The position numbers and the translations under genes are program-made. From Solihabitans fulvus (GTDB taxonomy: Bacteria; Actinomycetota; Actinomycetes; Mycobacteriales; Pseudonocardiaceae), in assembly GCF_008386585.1 (NCBI RefSeq), contig NZ_VUOB01000016.1, forward strand, positions 1-53,076: a stretch of DNA of 53,076 nucleotides. Reading direction: 5' to 3'. The notes under the pieces are model-generated. The model saw nothing but the letters and a program-made list of their open reading frames with translations, had not been told where the DNA came from and ran no database searches. Of this stretch, positions 9,135-16,885 are shown piece after piece (the first letter of the stretch is position 1; each line of letters begins with the position of its first letter).

Positions 9135-9194
9135 TCGGTTGTTGTTCTAGTCGGTTGTTGTTCTAGTCGGTTGTTGTTCTAGTCGGTTGTTGTT
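9131..9194. repeat. Four tandem copies of a 16-bp repeat spanning two convergent stop codons
   Basis: The unit CTAGTCGGTTGTTGTT occurs four times in exact head-to-tail array (9131, 9147, 9163, 9179). The first CTAG gives the TAG stop of bkdC on the plus strand. The fourth CTAG, read on the minus strand, gives the TAG stop of the pentapeptide-repeat gene. The two genes are thus separated by whole repeat units only. No terminator hairpin is seen here. Confidence 0.95.
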
Positions 9195-10348
9195 CCGCCG
9201 CGAGGGCCGTTTTCGGGCGCAGGAAAGCCCAGGAGACGGCCCTCGTGGTGTTTCGGGTCGATCAGCAGCTGCGCGGTGTCGAGGTCGGCGTCGGTCAGGT
9301 CGAGAGTTCCGTTGGACAGCACCAGGTCGGTGAAGTCGACCACGGCGCCGGCCAGCCGCGCGCCGCTGAAATCCAGCCAGGCCAACCGAACGCGCACGTT
9401 GCTGAAGTCGACCGCGCCGGTGAGGACCGCGCCGGCGAACGTGACGTGCTGCCCGGCGAAGGTCGCCCCGCGAAACGAGGTGTGGCCGGCGGTGAACTTG
9501 GCGCCACGGAACGAGGTTCGGTTCGCGGCGAACTCCGCGCCGTCGAACCGCGTGTGGTCGCCGAGGAACACGGCCCTGTCGAAGTTCGTCGTCGCGGAGA
9601 AGGTGATGTCCGAGAGGTCGAGGTCCACGAACTGGGCGCCGCGCAGGTCGATGTTGATGTCCTCCCAGGACGCCGAACTGAAGCGCCCCATGCGGTCGAG
9701 CAGCACGGAGATCACCGCGTTGCGCACCTCGCGCTCGGCCGGATCGCCGTCGGGGTAGGGCGTGCGCAGGTACGCGCAGAGGATGTCGACGCACTGCTGG
9801 CGCTGCTCAAGCGACTCGTCGGCCAGCGCCGTCAGCGCGTGCACGCCGGCGAGCCTGGTCGGGAACCTGTCGTCGCCGAGGTTCGCGCTGGCCGCGCCGA
9901 AGCGCTCGTGCAGCAGCTTGCCGTGTTCCCGTTGCTCCTGGATCAGCGCCAGCCGATGCGTCGCCTCGGCGACCCGCTGCCTGCGGTAGGCGACGGTCAA
10001 CGCGACGACCCCGCCGAACCCGGCCACCACCGACAGGGCGATCTTGAGGAGGTCGAGCAGCTCGCTCGTCGAGAACGCCGACGCGGTGGGAAGTCGTGGC
10101 CGGCCAAGGAGAACGTACGCGCCGAACCCCGTGCCGCCGACCAACAGCACACCCAGCAGCAGCCAGCCGCCCACCGCCCAGCCCATGGGCAGGCCGTTGA
10201 CCTGTAACTCGTCGGAGGCCCGCCGGTTCCCGCCGCGGAACAGACTGCTGCGCCACAGGGCGCGCAACAGCCGCAGTATCCGGCCGGCCAGCCACGCGGC
10301 GGCGATCCCGGCCACCATCAACGCGGGCTGGATCACGATGGAGAGCAT
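9179..10348 (-). CDS. Membrane-anchored pentapeptide-repeat protein
   Basis: This protein of 389 residues has hydrophobic segments at about 5-22, 55-78 and 95-113, then a charged helical stretch (RRQRVAEATHRLALIQEQREHGKLLHERF) and a conserved actinobacterial block with RLAGVHALTALADES and CVDILCAYLRTPYP. The C-terminal half is a run of pentapeptide repeats (for example VFLGDHTRFDGAEFAANRTS), which fold as a right-handed quadrilateral beta helix. The start ATG 10348 follows GGAAGG. A paralogue with the same order lies at 24894-25871. The biochemical role of this family is not known. The last codons (GGTTTD) and the stop come from the 16-bp tandem repeat. Confidence 0.82.
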   Translation of the reverse strand: MLSIVIQPALMVAGIAAAWLAGRILRLLRALWRSSLFRGGNRRASDELQVNGLPMGWAVGGWLLLGVLLVGGTGFGAYVLLGRPRLPTASAFSTSELLDLLKIALSVVAGFGGVVALTVAYRRQRVAEATHRLALIQEQREHGKLLHERFGAASANLGDDRFPTRLAGVHALTALADESLEQRQQCVDILCAYLRTPYPDGDPAEREVRNAVISVLLDRMGRFSSASWEDINIDLRGAQFVDLDLSDITFSATTNFDRAVFLGDHTRFDGAEFAANRTSFRGAKFTAGHTSFRGATFAGQHVTFAGAVLTGAVDFSNVRVRLAWLDFSGARLAGAVVDFTDLVLSNGTLDLTDADLDTAQLLIDPKHHEGRLLGFPAPENGPRGGTTTD

Positions 10349-10608
10349 GGCGGCCCTTCCGGCTCAGGCTCCCCAGCGCGGAGCGAACCGCGCCATTCTG
10401 CCCTCTCCGGACGATCACCCGAAGGCTCTTCGACAGGCCCGTGAGGCCGCGCGGACCGGCGCTCGTGCGCCTACTTGGGCACGGTGTAGCGGCACTCGAC
10501 CGTGGAGCCGGCGGCGGCGTGTTGGCTGGCGACAGGCGGGATGCCCGGTCCGTTGGGGCCGGGCATCCCTGTGGCCTGCGGTGGGGGCCACCGCCACCGC
10601 GGGTCACG
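10349..10608. other. Intergenic region upstream of the pentapeptide gene
   Basis: These 260 bp should hold the promoter of the pentapeptide-repeat gene and the end of the acyl-CoA dehydrogenase transcript. The only open frame of note (10471-10566, minus) would encode 31 residues ending GSTVECRYTVPK, but its ATG is inside the terminator arm, so I treat it as chance or a remnant. Confidence 0.4.
10538..10569 (-). terminator. Terminator after acyl-CoA dehydrogenase gene
   Basis: The perfect 11-bp arms GGGATGCCCGG (10538-10548) and CCGGGCATCCC (10559-10569) surround a 10-nt loop, and further pairing is possible within the loop. It lies 40 bp past the stop of the acyl-CoA dehydrogenase gene. Confidence 0.65.
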
Positions 10609-11823
10609 TCACTTGATGTACATCCCGGAGATCGCGCGCGAAACGACCAAACGCTGGATTTCCGAGGTGCCCTCGAAGATGGTGAAGATCTTGGCGTCGC
10701 GGTGCATTCGCTCCACCGGGTGTTCCCTGGTGTAGCCGGCGCCGCCGAGGATGTGGATGGCGCGTTCGGTTGCCCAGACCGAGACCTCGCCCGCCTTGAG
10801 TTTGGACATGGAGCCCTCGCCCGCCGTGAAGGGGACGTTGTTGCGGCCCATCCAGGCCGCCCGCCAGACGAGGAGCCTGGCGGCGTCGATCTCCATTCGC
10901 ATGTTGGCCAGGTCGAACGCGATCGACTGGTTCTCGATGATCTTTCGGCCGAACGCCTCGCGGTCCTTGGCGTACTCCAGCGCGTAGTCGTAGGCCGCGC
11001 GGGCGACGCCAACCGCCATCGCGCCGACGGTCGGCCTGGTGGTCTCGAAGGTCGCCATCGCGGCCTGTCCACCGGAGCGCTTGCCCTCGCGGGCTCGCGC
11101 GAGCCTGGCGTCTAGCTTCTCCTTGCCACCGAGGACACATCGGCCGGGGACGCGGACGTCGTCGAAGAACACGTCGGCCGTGTGGGAGGCGCGGAGGCCG
11201 TGCTTCTTGATCTTCTTGGTGCTCTGCACGCCTGGAGTGCCGGGAGGCACGATGAAGCCCGCCTGGCCTCGGGCACCAAGTTCGGGGTCGACGACCGCGG
11301 TCACGACGTGCACGTTGGCGATTCCGCCGTTGGTGGCCCAGGCCTTCTGGCCGTTGATGACCCACTCGTCGGTGGCCTCGTCGTACCTCGCCCTGGTGCG
11401 GTAGCCGGCCACATCGGAACCCGCCTGCGGCTCGGACGCGCAGAACGCGGCCAGTTTCGGGTCGTTCTCGTCACCGAAGCACTCGGGCACCCACTCGGCC
11501 AGCTGGTCGGGGTCGCCCGAGGCGAAGATGCCGGCGACCGCGAGGCCGGTGCCCATGATCGCCAGGCCGATGCCGGCGTCACCCCAGAACAGCTCCTCGG
11601 TCGCGATCGGCAGCGAAAGGCCGATCGGGTCCGCGAACCACGTGGCCAGCGACTCGAAGCCGTACAGGCCGATCTTCGCCGCCTCCTGGAGGATCGGCCA
11701 CGGCGTCTCCTCGCGCTCGTCCCATTCGGGCGCCGCGGGCCGGATGACGTCCTTGGCGAAGCCGTGCACCCAGTCCCTCAGGTCCTCCTGGTCCTCGTTC
11801 AGTTCGAGGGAGAAGCCGGCCAT
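10609..11823 (-). CDS. Acyl-CoA dehydrogenase (FadE type)
   Basis: This FAD enzyme of 404 residues catalyses the first step of beta-oxidation, forming the trans-2-enoyl-CoA. The three-domain fold is visible: an N-terminal helical domain, the middle domain with AFCASEPQAGSDVAG and WVINGQKAWATNGG (FAD and substrate strands), and the C-terminal helical domain with AYDYALEYAKDREAFG, ILGGAGYTREHPVERMHRDAK and IFEGTSEIQRLVVSRAI, where the FEGTSE Glu is the expected catalytic base. The Shine-Dalgarno AAAGGA precedes ATG 11823. It is 39 bp downstream of the SCP2 gene in the same operon, under the operator at 12532. Substrate chain length is not readable. Confidence 0.9.
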   Translation of the reverse strand: MAGFSLELNEDQEDLRDWVHGFAKDVIRPAAPEWDEREETPWPILQEAAKIGLYGFESLATWFADPIGLSLPIATEELFWGDAGIGLAIMGTGLAVAGIFASGDPDQLAEWVPECFGDENDPKLAAFCASEPQAGSDVAGYRTRARYDEATDEWVINGQKAWATNGGIANVHVVTAVVDPELGARGQAGFIVPPGTPGVQSTKKIKKHGLRASHTADVFFDDVRVPGRCVLGGKEKLDARLARAREGKRSGGQAAMATFETTRPTVGAMAVGVARAAYDYALEYAKDREAFGRKIIENQSIAFDLANMRMEIDAARLLVWRAAWMGRNNVPFTAGEGSMSKLKAGEVSVWATERAIHILGGAGYTREHPVERMHRDAKIFTIFEGTSEIQRLVVSRAISGMYIK

Positions 11824-11862
11824 GGGAGTCCTTTCAGGCTTACGCGGTCGAGTCGGCGGGAC

Positions 11863-12516
11863 TCAGGCTTTGGGGATGTTGAACAGGCTCATGAAACCGG
11901 CGGCGAAACCCAGGTCGCCCTTCACCTTCAGCTTGCCAGTCATGAACAGCACCGGGGCGGAGGCGTTTCCGGTCGCCAGCTTGAGGAAGTCGACCGGGCT
12001 GAGCGTGACCGTAGCCCTGGACTCCCGCGTGACGCCCTTGTTGATCGTGCACTCGGCGTCCTCGATGATCGCCTCGTACCGGTCGTAGCCGTCCTCGCCC
12101 GCCCCGCCGGTGACGCGGAAGTGCACGACCGCCTTGGTCGCACCCGCCCGCTCGCTGCGGAAGTGCACCTCCATGCGGCGGAACACCTCGTCGAGCACGC
12201 GCTCGCGCAGGCCGGGCCGCGCGGTGACGGCGTCGACCTGGTCCTTGGACGCCCGCGAGATGATCCGCGCGAAGTTCTGCGGGTCCATCTTGCTGAGGTC
12301 GAGGTCCGCGCCGCCGTCGGCCAGGTCGCCAAGGGTCGCCAGCAGGTCGGCGAACTCGTCCTTGCCCAGCTTCTTCGGGTCGATGCCGCGCGCGATGACA
12401 TCGATATTGATGTCGGCGATCCCAGGATCGGTCGGATCCACCTGCTTGAGCGCCACAATGAGCTCACTGGCGCTGAGCTTGCTGATCGCCTCGGTACTGA
12501 GGTCGATGTCGGTCAT
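11863..12516 (-). CDS. SCP2 sterol-transfer-domain protein
   Basis: This cytoplasmic protein of 217 residues has an SCP2 fold in its second half: LDEVFRRMEVHF, CTINKGVTRESRATVTLSPVDFLKLATG and a C-terminal VLFMTGKLKVKGDLG ending in FNIPKA. SCP2 domains bind lipids or acyl-CoA, and in actinobacterial lipid operons they are thought to present substrate. The acidic N-terminal region (residues 1-90) repeats ID/LxxxDP-like motifs and resembles no domain I can name. GGAGGT precedes the ATG at 12516. It is first in the operon with the acyl-CoA dehydrogenase and divergent from the TetR gene. Its -10 (TAGTCT, 12548-12553) lies inside the TetR operator. Confidence 0.87.
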   Translation of the reverse strand: MTDIDLSTEAISKLSASELIVALKQVDPTDPGIADINIDVIARGIDPKKLGKDEFADLLATLGDLADGGADLDLSKMDPQNFARIISRASKDQVDAVTARPGLRERVLDEVFRRMEVHFRSERAGATKAVVHFRVTGGAGEDGYDRYEAIIEDAECTINKGVTRESRATVTLSPVDFLKLATGNASAPVLFMTGKLKVKGDLGFAAGFMSLFNIPKA

Positions 12517-12531
12517 TACGGCACCTCCAGT

Positions 12532-12567
12532 TACCTACTGGTCAGTAAGACTACTGGGCAGTAGGTA
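12532..12567. promoter_or_regulatory. Double-palindrome TetR operator, site A
   Basis: There are two inverted repeats, TACTGGTCAGTA (12536-12547) and TACTGGGCAGTA (12552-12563), spaced 16 bp centre to centre. They sit within a larger perfect palindrome with arms TACCTACTG (12532-12540) and CAGTAGGTA (12559-12567). Between them, on the minus strand, is TAGTCT, the likely -10 of the SCP2 operon. The rightward -10 of the TetR gene (TAATCT, 12586-12591) is just outside. The 16-bp phasing suggests two repressor dimers bind side by side, as known for QacR-like TetR proteins. Confidence 0.8.
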
Positions 12568-12615
12568 GCCCCGCAAGGGGTCGGATAATCTTGTCGTCAG
12601 CCTTCAGGGGGTGCA

Positions 12616-13275
12616 ATGCACGCAGAGGAACCGATCCGACCGGTTCGAGCCAAGAGACTGCCGCGCGCGGTGCGGGAGCGACAGATCCTCGACGCCGCCG
12701 TCGCGGTCTTCTCCCGCCTCGGCTTCCACGCCGCGTCCATGGACGAGATCTCCGAGGTGGCCGGCATCTCCAAACCCATGCTGTACGCCTACCTCGGCTC
12801 CAAGGAGGACCTGTTCGCCACCTGCATCCGCAGGGAGGCGACCCTCATGATCGAGGCGATCGGCGACGGCGTGCGGCCCGGCGAAGCCCCCGACGTGCAG
12901 TTGTGGTGCGGTCTGCGCGCGTTCTTCGGCTTCGTCGGCGAGCACCGGGCCAGCTGGCAGGTGCTGCACCGGCAGGCCAGCTCCCAGGGCGGGCCATTCG
13001 CCCAGGAGCTCGCGGACATGCGCGGCAGGGCGATCAGCCTGGTGGCCGCGCTGCTGATGCACTCGGCCGACAGCCAGGGCGTCGGGCACGCCAGCCGGGA
13101 CACCGAGGGGCTGGCCGCCGCGCTGGTCGGCGCCGGCGAGTCGCTGGCCGACTGGTGGCTGGACCACCCGGAGGAGTCGGCCGCCGCCGTGGCGTCCCGG
13201 CTGATGAACCTCGTCTGGATGGGCTTCGGCGACCTGGTGGAGGGGCGCGTCTGGCATCCGCCGGCGAAGGGGTGA
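12616..13275 (+). CDS. TetR-family transcriptional repressor of the lipid module
   Basis: This regulator of 219 residues has the N-terminal HTH at about 25-65: ILDAAVAVFSRLGFHAASMDEISEVAGISKPMLYAYLGSKEDLF is spread over helices 1-4, with the recognition helix near KPMLYAY. The C-terminal ligand domain is diverse; in this setting an acyl-CoA is the likely inducer (inference). The ATG at 12616 follows AGGGGG. It is divergent from the SCP2/acyl-CoA dehydrogenase operon and convergent with the MaoC gene, 4 bp away. It probably represses itself and both leftward operons as well as the thiolase, through operators A and B. Confidence 0.9.
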   Translation: MHAEEPIRPVRAKRLPRAVRERQILDAAVAVFSRLGFHAASMDEISEVAGISKPMLYAYLGSKEDLFATCIRREATLMIEAIGDGVRPGEAPDVQLWCGLRAFFGFVGEHRASWQVLHRQASSQGGPFAQELADMRGRAISLVAALLMHSADSQGVGHASRDTEGLAAALVGAGESLADWWLDHPEESAAAVASRLMNLVWMGFGDLVEGRVWHPPAKG

Positions 13276-13279
13276 GCAG

Positions 13280-14137
13280 CTAAGCCAGGGAGATCGTGCC
13301 GTCCAGGTGTGGGCGGCCGGTGCGGGAGTCCCGGAGGGCGAAGCGCCAGCCGTCGGACTCCCTGGCCGAGGTGAAGGCCGCCGTGGCCGGCAGCAGCACC
13401 GGCAGCTTGAACCGCGCCTCCACGGTGAGACGCTCGGGCAGCCTGCCCTCGAACGCGGCGACGCAGCGCGCCTTGCTCCACATGCCGTGCGCGATGGCCC
13501 TGCGGAAGCCGAACAGCCTGGCAGCCAAGGGATACAGGTGGATCGGGTTGCGGTCGCCGGAGATCGCCGCGTACCGGCGGCCGAGGTCGGCTGGCATCCG
13601 CCACAGCGCCGTCGGCTCGGGGGCGGCGGGCGGCTCGCCCTCGCGCGTGCCACCACCGCCACCACCGCTGCTGCCGTCGCGGCGCAGGTAGGTGCTCACG
13701 TCAGTCCACACGGCCTGCCCGTCGACGAGCACCTCGCTGCGCACGTCGAACTGGCTGCCGCGCTCGTGCGGCCGCAGATCGAGCGCGCGCACCCGCAGCG
13801 TCAGCGGTTCGTCCGCCGACAGCGCCCGCCGCTGGGTGATCCGGTTGGCCACGTGCACAAGGCCGGGCAGCGCGAACGGGAAGCCGGGGTCGGTCATCAG
13901 CTTGACCTGCAAGGGAAACGCGAGCACGTGCGGGTAGGTGACGGGCAGCTCGTCGCGCAGCCCGAAGCCGCAGAGCCGGTCGTAGGCGGCGAGGTGCGCG
14001 CGGTCCACGGTGAGCCCGGTGCGCAGGTACTCCGCGTCCGGCAGCTCGCCGCCGCGCCGGGTGAAGCCGGTGAGCAGCGCCTTCGGGTAGAGCGTGGCGA
14101 GATTGGGGGTCCTGGTCAGCTCGCGGCTGGTGGTCAT
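13280..14137 (-). CDS. MaoC-like (R)-3-hydroxyacyl dehydratase (HtdX-like)
   Basis: This double-hotdog enoyl-CoA/3-hydroxyacyl dehydratase has 285 residues. The hydratase-2 motif is YAAISGDRNPIHLYPLAARLFG followed by AIAHGMWSKA, with the catalytic Asp and His. The N-terminal half is the degenerate hotdog. A Ser/Gly-rich linker (SSGGGGGGT) lies between the halves. ATG 14137 shares its last base with the TGA stop of fabG4 (TGATG); a GTG directly before it (14140) is the alternative. Order and coupling with fabG4 match the mycobacterial htdX-fabG4 pair (known family context). Here it would hydrate enoyl-CoA made by the nearby acyl-CoA dehydrogenase, or act in a fatty-acid synthesis variant. Confidence 0.88.
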   Translation of the reverse strand: MTTSRELTRTPNLATLYPKALLTGFTRRGGELPDAEYLRTGLTVDRAHLAAYDRLCGFGLRDELPVTYPHVLAFPLQVKLMTDPGFPFALPGLVHVANRITQRRALSADEPLTLRVRALDLRPHERGSQFDVRSEVLVDGQAVWTDVSTYLRRDGSSGGGGGGTREGEPPAAPEPTALWRMPADLGRRYAAISGDRNPIHLYPLAARLFGFRRAIAHGMWSKARCVAAFEGRLPERLTVEARFKLPVLLPATAAFTSARESDGWRFALRDSRTGRPHLDGTISLA

Positions 14138-15474
14138 CACGCCCCCAGCAGGCTCTGGCCGCAGACCCGCACGACGTTGCCGTTCACCCCGGCCGAGGCC
14201 GGATTCGCGTACCAGGCAATGGTTTCCGCCACGTCCACCGGCAGCCCGCCCTGGGCCAGGCTGTTCATCCGCCTGCCGGCCTCGCGGACGAACAGCGGGA
14301 CGGCGGCGGTCATTCTCGTCTCGATGAAGCCGGGGGCGACCGCATTGATCGTGCCGCCCCTGCGGCGCAGTTCCGGCGCGAGCGCGTCGACCATGCCGAT
14401 CACGCCTGCCTTGGTGGTGGCGTAGTTGGTCTGGCCGAGGTTGCCGGCGATGCCGGCGATCGAGGACAGGTCGATGATCCGGCCGCCGCGCCGCAGCACG
14501 TCCTCGCCGAGCAGCACGTCGTTGACGCGTTCCTGGCTGGTGAGGTTCACCGCGAGGACCGCGTTCCAGCGGGCCTCGTCCATGCCGGCGAGCGTCTTGT
14601 CCCTGGTGATGCCCGCGTTGTGCACGACGATGTCCACGCCGTCGTGCCGGGTGGCGAGGTGGTCGGCGAGCCTGCGCGGGGCGTCGGCCGAGGTGATGTC
14701 GAGCTGGAGCGAGGTGCCGCCGACGCGGTTGGCCACCTCGGACAGGTCCGCGCCCTGGGCTGGCACGTCGAGGCAGACCACGTGCGCGCCGTCCCGGCCA
14801 AGCACGTCGGCGATGGCCGCGCCGATGCCGCGCGAGGCCCCGGTGACCAGCGCGACGCTGCCGGCCAGCGGGCGGTCCCAGTCGGCGGGCTCGGTCTGTT
14901 CGGCCCGCTCGATCCGGACGACCTGGCCGGAGACGTAGGCGGACCGCGCCGAGAGCAGGAACCGCAGCGTGGACTCGATGCCGTGCTCGGCGCCGACGGC
15001 GACCTGGACGAGCTGGGCGGTGCCGCCGCGCCGCAGTTCCTTGCCGACCGAGCGGGTGAAGCCCTCCAGCGCGCGCTGGGCGATGCGGCCCGCGGTGTCC
15101 AGCTCCTCCTCCGGCCTGCTGCCGAGCACGAGCACCCGCCCGCAGGCGGCCAGGGAGCGGATCGCCGGGTGGAAGAAGTCGTACAGCTCGTGCAGCTGCT
15201 CGCTTGAGGTGATGCCGGTGGCGTCGAGGATCAGCGCGGCGTAGCGCTGGTCCGGCACGCGCTCGGTGTGCGTCTCGGCCTGCACGGCCTTGAGCACGGC
15301 CTGCGCCTGCTCGACGAGCCTGCCGCCCGGCGCCGCGCCGAGCAGGGCTGGCCCGGTGAGCACCGGCTGGCCGGGGTGGAACCGGCGCAGCGGGTACGGG
15401 TCGGGCAGCCCGAGGCGACCGACCACGAACCGACCGAGGCCCGACCTGGCGAACTTCTGGTACCTGTCTGTCAC
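14137..15474 (-). CDS. fabG4: High-molecular-weight 3-oxoacyl reductase, FabG4 type
   Basis: This short-chain dehydrogenase has 445 residues, about 200 more than a normal FabG. The N-terminal 1-200 region is a flavodoxin-like non-catalytic domain as in mycobacterial FabG4. The catalytic Rossmann domain has TGASRGIG at 211-218, NAG at 286-288 and YATTK with Tyr351 and Lys355. FabG4 proteins use NADH and act on 3-oxoacyl-CoA (family knowledge). The start is GTG 15474 with GGGAGG 6 nt upstream. Its putative -10 (TAGACT, 15499-15504) is embedded in operator B. Translationally coupled to the MaoC gene, it should perform the 3-hydroxyacyl/3-oxoacyl interconversion step. Confidence 0.9.
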   Translation of the reverse strand: MTDRYQKFARSGLGRFVVGRLGLPDPYPLRRFHPGQPVLTGPALLGAAPGGRLVEQAQAVLKAVQAETHTERVPDQRYAALILDATGITSSEQLHELYDFFHPAIRSLAACGRVLVLGSRPEEELDTAGRIAQRALEGFTRSVGKELRRGGTAQLVQVAVGAEHGIESTLRFLLSARSAYVSGQVVRIERAEQTEPADWDRPLAGSVALVTGASRGIGAAIADVLGRDGAHVVCLDVPAQGADLSEVANRVGGTSLQLDITSADAPRRLADHLATRHDGVDIVVHNAGITRDKTLAGMDEARWNAVLAVNLTSQERVNDVLLGEDVLRRGGRIIDLSSIAGIAGNLGQTNYATTKAGVIGMVDALAPELRRRGGTINAVAPGFIETRMTAAVPLFVREAGRRMNSLAQGGLPVDVAETIAWYANPASAGVNGNVVRVCGQSLLGA

Positions 15475-15486
15475 TCGACGCCTCCC

Positions 15487-15514
15487 TACTCGCTAGTAAG
15501 TCTACTCATGGGTA
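15487..15514. promoter_or_regulatory. TetR operator, site B, between fabG4 and the thiolase
   Basis: TACTCGCTAGTA (15487-15498) and TACTCATGGGTA (15503-15514) repeat the layout of site A with the same 16-bp phase. Aligned over 30 bp the two sites match at 21 positions, including the core AGTAAG and CTACT. On the minus strand the core supplies TAGACT, the likely fabG4 -10. The rightward -10 of the thiolase gene (TATCCT, 15518-15523) abuts it. This is the second target predicted for the TetR protein at 12616. Confidence 0.75.
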
Positions 15515-15556
15515 GGTTATCCTGGAAAGGTCGACACCCGCGCGAAGGAGGACAAG

Positions 15557-16840
15557 ATGGCCCCCGATGGCATTCGACGCGTCGCGATCATCGGCGGCAA
15601 CCGGATCCCGTTCGCGCGGTCAAACGGCCCCTACGCCACCGCCTCCAACCAGGACATGTTCACCGCGGCCCTGGACGGCCTGGTCAGCAGGTTCGGGTTG
15701 CGGGGCGAGCGGCTCGGCGAGGTCGTCGGCGGCACGGTCCTCAAGCACAGCAGGGACTTCAACCTGGTGCGGGAGTGCGTGCTCGGCAGCGGGCTCTCGC
15801 CGGAGACGCCGGGCCAGGACGTGCAGCAGGCCTGCGGCACCGGCCTCCAGGCGATCTTCGGCGTGGCCAACAAGATCGCGCTCGGCCAGCTCGACTCGGG
15901 TGTCGCCGGCGGGGTCGACACGACGAGCGACGCGCCGATCGGGGTGCACGAGGGGCTGCGCGCGGTGCTGCTGGAGCTCAACCGCACCCGCAGCGTGGCA
16001 GGCAGGCTGCGGCTGCTCGCCAAACTCCGGCCGTGGCACGTCATTCCCGACATCCCGCGCAACGCCGAGCCGCGCACCGGGTTGTCCATGGGCGAGCACG
16101 CCGCGGTCACCGCCAAGGAGTGGGGGATCGGCCGGGCCGAGCAGGACGAGCTCGCCGCGGCGAGCCATCAGAACCTGGCCGCCGCCTACGACAGCGGGTT
16201 CTTCGACGACCTCGTCACGCCTTTCCTTACACTGCAACGGGATCAGAACCTGCGACCGGACTCGACCGTGGAGCAGTTGGCGAAGCTCAGGCCGGTGTTC
16301 GGCGACGGCCCTGACGCGACGATGACGGCCGGCAACTCCACGCCGCTGTCCGACGGCGCGTCCGTGGTGCTGCTGGCGAGCGAGGAGTGGGCGCGGCGGC
16401 GCAGGCTGCCGGTGCTCGCGTACCTGACCTTCAGCGAGACGGCCGCCGTCGACTACGTGCACGGACGGGACGGACTGCTGATGGCGCCGGCCTTCGCGGT
16501 GCCGAGGATGCTGTCCCGCGCCGGACTCTCGTTGTCCGACTTCGACTTCTACGAGATCCACGAGGCGTTCGCGTCCCAGGTGCTCGCCACGCTGCGGGCC
16601 TGGGAGGACCCGGCCTTCGGCAAGGAGCGGCTCGGCCTGGACGGCCCGCTCGGCTCGATCGACCGCGCGAAGCTCAACGTGCGCGGCTCCTCGCTGGCCG
16701 CGGGGCACCCGTTCGCGGCGACCGGCGGCCGGATCGTGGCCACGCTGGCGAAACTGCTCGCGCAGCGCGGCGGCGGGCGCGGCCTGATCTCCATCTGCGC
16801 GGCGGGCGGCCAGGGCGTCACCGCGATCCTGGAACGGTAG
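15557..16840 (+). CDS. fadA2: Acetyl-CoA C-acyltransferase (thiolase), FadA2 type
   Basis: This thiolase of 427 residues cleaves 3-oxoacyl-CoA with CoA to release acetyl-CoA. The nucleophile Cys93 is in QQACGTGLQAI; the other active-site motifs are YEIHEAFASQVLA, GHPFAATGGR (His) and the late CAAGGQG (Cys). The Shine-Dalgarno GAAGGAGG precedes ATG 15557. It diverges from fabG4 under operator B and ends the module. With the acyl-CoA dehydrogenase, MaoC and FabG4 proteins it gives a complete beta-oxidation spiral except for an acyl-CoA ligase. The arrangement is the same as around fadA2 in mycobacteria (established knowledge, from memory). Confidence 0.92.
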   Translation: MAPDGIRRVAIIGGNRIPFARSNGPYATASNQDMFTAALDGLVSRFGLRGERLGEVVGGTVLKHSRDFNLVRECVLGSGLSPETPGQDVQQACGTGLQAIFGVANKIALGQLDSGVAGGVDTTSDAPIGVHEGLRAVLLELNRTRSVAGRLRLLAKLRPWHVIPDIPRNAEPRTGLSMGEHAAVTAKEWGIGRAEQDELAAASHQNLAAAYDSGFFDDLVTPFLTLQRDQNLRPDSTVEQLAKLRPVFGDGPDATMTAGNSTPLSDGASVVLLASEEWARRRRLPVLAYLTFSETAAVDYVHGRDGLLMAPAFAVPRMLSRAGLSLSDFDFYEIHEAFASQVLATLRAWEDPAFGKERLGLDGPLGSIDRAKLNVRGSSLAAGHPFAATGGRIVATLAKLLAQRGGGRGLISICAAGGQGVTAILER

Positions 16841-16880
16841 GGCGGGAACGCTCAAAGCGAGGCGCGAACGCTCTAAGCTC
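16841..16880. repeat. Two imperfect 20-bp tandem repeats before the TMEM175-like gene
   Basis: The units at 16841-16860 and 16861-16880 match at 16 of 20 positions; the shared core is GAACGCTC. They fill the whole gap between the thiolase stop and the start of the next gene, and the second unit contains the likely -10 TAAGCT. They may be operator half-sites. A similar CGAACGCTAGAG lies at 20329-20340, before the ATPase gene. Confidence 0.5.
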
Positions 16881-16885
16881 CGCCG

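Noticed and set aside
10471..10566. A 31-residue minus-strand frame ending STVECRYTVPK
   Set aside because: Its ATG lies inside the terminator hairpin of the acyl-CoA dehydrogenase, with no ribosome site. The end looks protein-like, so it could be a gene remnant, but that cannot be supported.
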